Below are positions 56,870 through 64,000 of a stretch of DNA of 64,000 nucleotides, in pieces (position 1 is the stretch's first letter; every line of letters begins with the position of its first letter). The translations under genes and the position numbers were made by a program. Where the stretch lies: contig NC_056552.1 of assembly GCF_910596095.1 (NCBI RefSeq), positions 11,141,111-11,205,110 of the forward strand. The letters run 5' to 3'. The notes beneath the pieces were generated by a model, which worked only from the letters and a program-made list of their open reading frames with translations, made no database searches and was not told where the DNA came from. Source of the stretch: Thunnus maccoyii (lineage: Eukaryota; Chordata; Actinopteri; Scombriformes; Scombridae).

Positions 56870-57770
56870 AAGAAAGCCATCAAGTTGAAGAAGGACACCA
56901 TTGGCTGGATTGGCCCATGGGACTCTGGATTCAACAGACAGGTCTTGGGAAAACAGAAGGACTGCAGCTTCTGTGGAAGTGAAAAAATTGGTTGTAGGTT
57001 CAATACCTAAATTCAGCCTGTTGAGAAGACCATGGATAGGGACTTTTGGTTGACCTCAAAAATGCAAACTGTCAGGGGAACCTGGGCCTTTCCCATGCTG
57101 ATCTTGGAGGGGGAGGAGAATCGCTGAACACAACTGGGGCCATTGTCTGGTAGTGCCATTTTAAGGAACTTCTGAACCCAACTGAAATTCCCTCTTTGGA
57201 GGAAAGACTCAGGAGAAGCCTTGCTTCATTGTCACTCAAGCACAGTGATGGTGGTTCCCATTTTTAAAAAAGGGGACCTGGCCGTGTGCTCTAATTATTA
57301 AGTGTAAGGCTTATGTGTTTGGGATTTTCATAGACAGTCTCTAGAGTCTAGGGTAATCTATTTGGTGAACTCAGGGTTGCTTCTATGCTTTTTACTAATT
57401 ATATAGTTCTGTTGGCTTCGTTTGATCATTGAAATGAGTCAGCACCTCCAAATCATAGGCCATAGTACGTGGCTGAAATATGTGGAATATGGAAAATTCT
57501 TTGAGTTTGGAGCAAGTCACTGCCCCATTGAAGGACTTCAAGTATCTCAGGGTCTTTTTCATAAGTGAGGATAAGATGTGAGATCAACAGACAGCTTAGT
57601 GTACCATCACCATAGATGCAGGGATTGTACGAGACTACCTTGATTAAGACTGATTACATAACCCACTCGGTCTAAGAAGGCCTTCTTGGATCCCCCAGTA
57701 GGAGCTGGAGGATGTGAGTCTACATCTGGTCTACTTTTCTTAACCTGCTGCCCTGCAACCAGGCACTGAA
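56870..57770 (+). mobile_element. Rex3 (RTE-clade) LINE remnant
   Basis: Plus-strand order matches the fish Rex3 retroposon: AAGCCATCAAGTTGAAGAAGG near the left edge, GTGGTTCCCATTTTTAAAAAAGGGGACC at the start of the RT domain, CTGTTGGCTTCGTTTGATCATTG, CAGCACCTCCAAATCATAGGCCATAGTAC, GGACTTCAAGTATCTCAGGGTCTT, and GATCCCCCAGTAGGAGCTGGAGG near the 3' end. Large internal deletions, including the RT catalytic part, leave only about 0.9 kb with many stops. It is non-functional. Confidence 0.85.
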
Positions 57771-59128
57771 TATGTTGAATATGTTCATACTGGCGTTGTC
57801 TTTTTAATATTAGCTTGCAAATCTATTTGGTGAATGGTGGTAGTGTATTGTCTAATCGCCTGCTTTTATGCAAATCAGGTTTATACAAATTAAGTTCAAC
57901 TAACCTCTTTTAGCTGAGCAATGATATTATATATAACATACAACCACCAAATGCAGAGATGATGATATGCAATATCATAGAACTGGATAGTTTTGTGCTT
58001 GTTACCATTAACACACTGAACTGTTTGTTTAATGCATATGAGTTTGCGTGATATATTCCAAAATCAATTGGACCAGTTCATGGAGGCTTGACTAATGTTT
58101 TTGGGTACTTGGTCGACCTGGTTCAGTGGTTTAGCCAATGGTGAATTAAATTTGGGTCTCTCCCTGAAGACCTTATCAGATTCCAGTGAAACAAGGCCAT
58201 CTGTTGGGACTGTGTCAGTAAAGTAGCCAAGCTGTAAACAGACAACCCCATGCAAATGAGTCCAGTTGTTCCTCCAATTACAGTTGCACTTGAGACTGAT
58301 CAGCACCCTTCTGCTTTTGAACTGGTTAGAGTTTACTTTTCAGTCATGTTAGCTCAGCATTATTTTTGGAAGGGATAAATAAACATATATTTGTGCTTGT
58401 GTGCATGATATTTTAATTGAAGATACCACATTGTCACAATTAAACACTGTTTTACTCCAGTGTTAACAACCATTACTGATGTAAACTAACCTCAAAACAT
58501 CAGTAATCTTCTAGCAGTAGTTATTGTTCAGTGTTGGTCCTTCTATTTATTTAAGATTGATCAACAAATTTTAGAGAAACACCAGGCATTTGGATCACTA
58601 CTTAAACAGAGTGAAATTGTCACATCTTGTGTATCTTGTATAAATTTGACTGTTCATATTCATATATATTTTTAATTGAGGTGTTTGAGTCAAGTTAAGG
58701 AGTTAATGGTGTAAGAATTGTACTTTTGGTACCCAAATTGTGATAAAGTGGTTTGAAGTGCAGTTGCAATGAAATGGTAAACTGGGCTAAATTAATTCAG
58801 TCTTTTCACTGTGGTAATCCTGAATGACGTGGAGTTCAGTTAATACTGAACGTCTGTCAGGCCGTACTGCATTAAGACTGGTCTTTGGATATATTTCCAG
58901 CATAAGTAGAGCATTTCAACTTTGCTCTGTTTTACTCAAGGCTCTATGTGTTGTGACCTACTAAAGTGTACAAATGAATAAACACCCAGACAATAACACA
59001 AGTATTTAATTTTCACTTTGGTGACCTCATTTTGTGCCACCAAACTAATTTGAGAATCATATTTAAAGAGAAATTATTTAGTCAGAACATCAAATTAATA
59101 TCAGAAAACACTGACATGCAATAGTTTG

Positions 59129-61211
59129 AAGTTCATTTTATTTCTGGAATTGAGTATATAGTTTTTCACTGCACAACAGTTTTAATACAGCTTATTTTGA
59201 TGTTTTCAATCAACAAGATAGTGCCATAGCCAAAAAAATAAATGAGATTTTTGCTTTCTTTTTTACAATGACAAACATATGACTTTTCACTGAACATTCA
59301 TTAATGACCTGATAATTATATTCTCCTTGTCAGTGACATGTTACAAATGACCATTGACAAAAAGCATCATGGATGAGTGCAAAAATTACTACATTAATGC
59401 TTTGCCGTAGGACAATTAATATAATAACATAATTTAACCACAGGGAAAAGGGAAAACCTCACTGAATAATACATGACAAACAATACATTCTTTTGCATTT
59501 GTCACTTAGTAACAGACAGGAAACAACAGCACAGGTAGAAACACAAATTAATTATCAGAGGTGAAACAACATTTAACACTTATAGAATATAATATCTGGG
59601 AGGAACTGTCGAAAATAGTTTGCATCACTTTATTTTAAGGCAGTTTTATTATTTCTATGTACTCTAAGAATAATTTTCATCATATAAGTTTTGAACATAT
59701 AAAAATACAGTTAGTATGTAAGAATAAACATGCATGTGTGTAGCCTTTTCTTGATATGGACTTTTTAAAAAAAAAAAAAAACGATCTTCATGGTTCACAT
59801 TCACTTTGGCTGATGATACACAGATGACAAACATACAGTAAGTGTCATCTGGACACAGGACAACAAATATCCTCACATTTTCACTGCTAAAGACCACTGA
59901 TTTGATTTGCTATGACACGAACCACCACAGATTGAAACAAGACCCACAATATACAGTACATTTGTAGAGGAATCCTACGTCACATTACACCTTCAATGGA
60001 CATTTTTGACCAAAACATCATGCACCGTGTACATTGCCAAAATTCATTCTAATGTCAGTCCAGTATCTCTGAATATCAAAAATAGCAACCATAGTTTATT
60101 TAATATTACATAAGCTCCATGCATCTAATGAACTGATTTGGTAAATTGCACATATACCCTCACTGCACTTGCTATTTTGTTATTGCACAATGTACCTACA
60201 ATATAACAACACATGACTACCCTCATTCTACCTCTAAGTGCAAATAAAAGCACTTTTTTTTTTACTGTACACATAAACACAGTGGTTTGCCTCAGTCACC
60301 ACTGGACTATATCTTGCTTTTAAGGTACTGCTCATTTAACTTTACACTATTAACTATTGCTATAATGTGGAACACATACACACGGCACAAGTTCACAGAT
60401 GACTTCAAATGTACCACTGAAACCAGTTTTTCCCTTCACACATCTCTATTATCTTTAACCTGTCCTCTATTTTTACAGTTATTCATTCATATATTTTTTA
60501 TAATGTGCCTCATCAAACTGATTTCACTTACATATGATCTCTTTGGCAACTTTAGTATTAATGGCATCAAAAACATGTACATAACTACTCAAACATGACA
60601 ACAGTAAAAATAACTTTATCTCATTAAAATATTATATTTATATTATTAATCCAGTTTGTTTGTTTTTTTTTACATAATGGCACACACAAACAGGTTGGCA
60701 GAATCACATTTACAGGACGTCATGATTGTTATAAGTCACTTAAGTATACTGTATGTATTTTTTTTAATTTTTACAGATTCCTGCCATGTACAGTATATTA
60801 CGTTAACTACTCTATATGTGTGTGTAAGATATACATTGAGATCATTCAGTAAAATCACTCTCTGATTGAGGAGTTGCCCCTCACATCAGTGCTTCAAAGC
60901 GGACATGGCTTCAGTTTCCTAAAGGCAGCAGACCAGTTAATCTAAGTCTACTGAATCAAGTGGGTGTCAATGATGGACCCAAAATCATTCTGATGTCTAC
61001 ACATCCAAAAAAAAAAAGAAAAAGTTTTCCATTCACATTTTTTGATATTTATATACTACTTACAGTTACATGAGGATTTTAAGGCTTTTCATTTCGTGGT
61101 GAAAGGAGCACTATTGCACAGACAACAAAGACACTAGTGAGACTAAAGCTAAAGACTAAGTCTAAAAGTGTTGAGAGGAGCAGCTGAGTGGGAGTGCTCT
61201 TTCAGTATGGC
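59129..61211 (-). other. chat 3' UTR and 3' flank (inferred)
   Basis: Strongly AT-rich sequence below the chat stop codon on the minus strand, with no gene. Minus-strand AATAAA signals read at 60100-60095, 59650-59645, 59634-59629 and 59142-59137. Any of them could end the chat mRNA, so the UTR may reach about 2 kb. Confidence 0.4.
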
Positions 61212-64000
61212 TTACTTCCCTGATTTGCGAGGCTGACCAGCTCCCTGGCTGCTATCAGCCGGTTTGGTAGCTGCAGTGCCGCTACTATTGCACAGGTCCC
61301 TGATTTCCAGCAGGCCCTCGTTCAGTGCTTTGACGAAAACAGCCGAGCTCGTCTGCGTGCTCTCCCAAAAACTAGACACACAGAAGATGATGTGGTCTGA
61401 TTGTGGGTTGTAACAGGCGCCGTAGCCGTTTGGCACCACTGGGCCGTAGCAACAGAAAATCTCCACTGTGGTAGGGACCTGGAGACAGGAGGACACAACC
61501 TAGGTTAGACCACTTTACTGTAGCTAGTCATGACAAAGAGCTGTGTTAGTTTTGTATTTGTGAGAGATGATGAATCAGATCAGGGCTGCAAATACAACTT
61601 ATTTGAAAAAACAACATCCTTAGATTTCTTGTTTTGTCCAACCAACAGTCTAAATATTCAGTTTACATTCCTAAAACAGAGAAAAGCAGAAAATCCTTAC
61701 ATTTAACATTTGACAATCTGAAACTAGCAATTGCTTGGTATTTTTGCATGATAAATTACCTCAATGATTAACAGAATATCAAAATAGTTGTCAATTCACT
61801 TTCTTTTGATCAACTTTATATGCAGGATAAAAGCTTTCACCTGGTCTAAGTGGTGTTAACACTCTGGGAGTTTTTCCCCAGACATATTTGATGCGTTGAT
61901 GCACCACTGGAAGAACTGTGTAATATCATATTTTCTCATATTTTCCATAGATGAAGTTAATGTTTCTATAGGCACTGCATCTTTCACTAATGCAAAATGC
62001 ATCAGGAAAGAGCTCACTGACACAGGATGTTAAAATAGCAAAGTTATGGCGAACAGGATGTGGGTTGAATCATTTTACTTCATTAATAAGCAAAAGTGAG
62101 GAGCAAAACGCACATTAATTTTGTTGGAAATGTCATGGATGACTACTAGTGACTGCACATTATAAATGTGACTTTATTGAGTCACTGCTCAATGTAAACT
62201 GCAGATGCTCTTTGCTTTGCTGTCAGAAATGGAAAAGTGTATCAAAGCTAAAGAGTCATCCCATAATCATTACATGCTGTTGTAGCATTAACCACCCCTC
62301 AGTCGGTCAAATAACAATGCAACTGTCAGCTCTTGTGAATGTGTATTGTTGTGTAGTGAGTCTTTATATATATAGTTTATGTGTATGGCTGTCTTAACAA
62401 CTTGTGTTAGTAGAAAAAAAACATTTTCAAGTGTGGGATTCAAGTGCTAAAGCTAAATACAGAGATCATCTGGAGGAAAAAAACTCAGTGCAGAGGATAG
62501 CAGATGAATCTGACAGGGTCTCCAATTAAAAAGACTTTAGGAGCAAGCACAGAGCCCTCAGTGATGCTCCCAAACACCAGCAGCCACCTGGCTGTTTTCA
62601 AAACTTTCTAATTAGTCTTATGCGTTTTGTAAAGTTTTGTTGTGTTGTAAGTGCATTTCTTTTTTGCAGTCTTAGTAAACTCTTTTTTAGAGATTTCTTC
62701 AGCCTTTTGTAATTGGTTCTCTTTATTGTCTATACAGCTTAGTGCTAAATGCAGTCATGTCTTCAAAGTTCTTTAATAAACCACAGACAGAACTGTCTGC
62801 TTATCAGGGTGCAGGGCATAAAAATAAATCAAATGCTCCTCTTGCTCAAAATTCCTGGTGCTGTTGCTGCTCTAGGTGGTGTTGGCTGATCTCCGTCTTC
62901 TTGTAATTCATGGTCATGGTAGTGAAGACACAGAGGAACTTGATATTCATAGGGTCCAAGAACTGTATCTCTTTTCACATTTGAAAAAAGCCAAAGCAAA
63001 AACATTTCTGTCACAGTGACTGGAAGTGTTTTCCATAACTGTACCTCTGTTCACAAGAGGAGGAAGTTCAGACAGATTATAAGCAAAGCAGCAGAAGATT
63101 CACCAATATTCCCTCAACAGCAGCTCCTCTGTATTCTCTATCTTTGTGAAATGAGAACTCTAAAGCCAATTCATATTTCTGTTTTTATCTCTGTGTGTAT
63201 AAAGACACATGTTGAACTTGATGAGTCAGGGTTCTAGGGAAATATATGTATATATGGTACTACCTGTCCTTTATCAATCATGAGCAGAAATTTTAAGCAT
63301 CGAATTCTTATAAAACTGCGTTTGGGTTCCTTAGCCAGAGAGACCTTAAAGTAATAATTTGAAGAGAGAAAATGTTAGAATAGTTTGAGATCACATGTTA
63401 CCTGACTGGTAGAAAGGATGAATTGGTTACTGGCCAGATATGTCTCATCGCAGAAGATCTCTGGCTTCTCCATGTTGAGCTCCTTTGCGATCCTCAGAAG
63501 TCCAAGGAGATGATTGTCTATTGCCATTCCTGTAATAGCCTGAAAAACATGTTTTCCCTCAGTGCTAATGCAGCCTTTTCAGCAAGAGTCTCAGTATGAA
63601 CAGAGATGGGATTTACAGGCCCAGTCCTGCTTTGTGTAAAATATACCCTCCACCTTGACTGTCACAACAGAATTCAGATGTTTGCTGAACTTCCTGGGCT
63701 GCAGTTGGACCACAAACCATGTAGATATGTTTTGGATTGAAAGGGTACTGCACACCAGTTGTGACCTGTGCCTTTAAAGATTTTGAACAATAGCCCCACT
63801 GTGTATCCACCAGCTCCTTATTGTGATACTCCAACCAAAATGTATTAATTGATATCTTTTTTTCTGGCATTAAAACTATTGTTATCCATTGTAACCAATA
63901 TGTTTTTCAAGCTTACCGCAGCTGCTGCCCTCTGTGAAGAATGATCAAACAAAATTTCACTTTTGAAGTCTATAGGTGGTGAGTTTTTGACACTCAAAAG
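61212..64000 (-). CDS. chat: Choline O-acetyltransferase, C-terminal three exons
   Basis: ChAT makes acetylcholine from choline and acetyl-CoA in cholinergic nerve endings. Only the 3' end is in the window. Exons on the minus strand are: beyond the edge to 63917 (28 codons visible), 63539-63402 (46 codons) and 61478-61212 (89 codons including TAA). All join in phase 0 with GT-AG introns. Residues AITGMAIDNHLLGLLRIAKE, CDETYLASNQFILSTSQ, VPTTVEIFCCYGPVVPNGYG and ACYNPQSDHIIFCVSSF are the last conserved blocks of the choline/carnitine acyltransferase fold. The STSQVP motif near the active site is present. CCYGPVVPNGYG separates ChAT from carnitine acetyltransferase, which has MFFGPVVPDGYG. The catalytic His is in an earlier exon, outside the window. 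The terminal about 30 residues are variable, as in the family. It is tail to tail with parg. Whether it is chata or chatb is not decided. Confidence 0.95.
61582..61815. mobile_element. AGGGCTGCAAC-family MITE, decayed copy 4 (chat intron)
   Basis: It starts AGGGCTGCAAATACAACTTA and contains ACATTTGACAATCTG, TTTGCATGATAAATTACC and AATGATTAACAGAATATCAAAATAGTTG, all shared with copy 2. The right end is lost. Confidence 0.65.
63540..63916 (-). other. chat intron
   Basis: Bounded by the donor GCG|GTAAGC (63917/63916) and the acceptor TTTTTCAG|GCT (63540/63539). An 85-residue open frame inside it (63613-63870, minus) bears no likeness to ChAT and does not fit the splice sites. It may be an old repeat. 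Confidence 0.6.

Larger units (their letters stand above)
43651..59128. other. Gene-free spacer between the parg and chat 3' ends
   Basis: About 15 kb with no coding exon that I can recognise. Known contents are an L1-like LINE fragment, a 135-bp hairpin, a duplicated 60-bp block, a MITE (48645-48870), a Tc1 deletion derivative and a Rex3 remnant. The rest is unique. Stretches of higher complexity, for example 50530-50760, 52000-52200 and 52540-52860, could be conserved non-coding elements, but that cannot be judged without alignment. Confidence 0.5.

Noticed and set aside
43651-59128. OGDHL or C10orf53 exons
   Set aside because: None of the open frames resembles these proteins and no chain of splice sites links them.
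63613-63870. 85-residue minus-strand open frame inside the chat region
   Set aside because: It lies between two well-fitting chat splice sites, has no likeness to choline acetyltransferase and no splice signals of its own.

Overview
This window is nuclear DNA from a ray-finned fish, most likely a percomorph-type teleost. The genes are split by many short, mostly phase-consistent GT-AG introns, and every recognisable protein is a vertebrate one. The repeats are those typical of teleosts: a decayed Rex3 LINE, DANA-type tRNA-derived SINEs, hAT-like MITEs including a family with AGGGCTGCAAC-like ends, and a Tc1/mariner deletion derivative. No species can be named from the sequence alone.

Layout from left to right. 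(1) Positions 1-677 hold the 3' coding end of ikzf5 (Pegasus), plus strand. (2) Positions 2554-5172 hold a complete six-exon pstk (phosphoseryl-tRNA kinase) on the minus strand, tail to tail with ikzf5. (3) Positions 6464-15783 hold a complete 22-exon adam9-like metalloprotease on the minus strand; all splice junctions close in frame to 814 residues. (4) Positions 15784-19361 are a repeat-rich divergent spacer that must hold the 5' regions of both adam9 and parg. (5) Positions 19363-42905 hold a complete parg (poly(ADP-ribose) glycohydrolase), plus strand, with 16 coding exons giving 780 residues. Its introns carry a SINE, a MITE and an antisense processed pseudogene of a rho-class glutathione S-transferase. 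(6) Positions about 43650-59100 are a gene-free spacer of roughly 15 kb with LINE, Tc1 and MITE remnants and a striking 135-bp hairpin. (7) Positions 61212-64000 hold the last three coding exons of chat (choline acetyltransferase) on the minus strand, running off the right edge.

The genes are not an operon and have unrelated jobs: transcription factor, selenocysteine-tRNA synthesis, cell-surface sheddase, PAR turnover and acetylcholine synthesis. Gene order is still informative. ikzf5-pstk and parg-chat match two separate blocks of human chromosome 10, while ADAM9 lies on human chromosome 8. OGDHL and C10orf53, which sit between PARG and CHAT in human, are not visible here.

I found no convincing new multi-gene system. 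The best leads are the long perfect-arm hairpin at 45466-45600, the antisense GST pseudogene inside parg, the GC-AG intron of parg, and the altered disintegrin loop of adam9.
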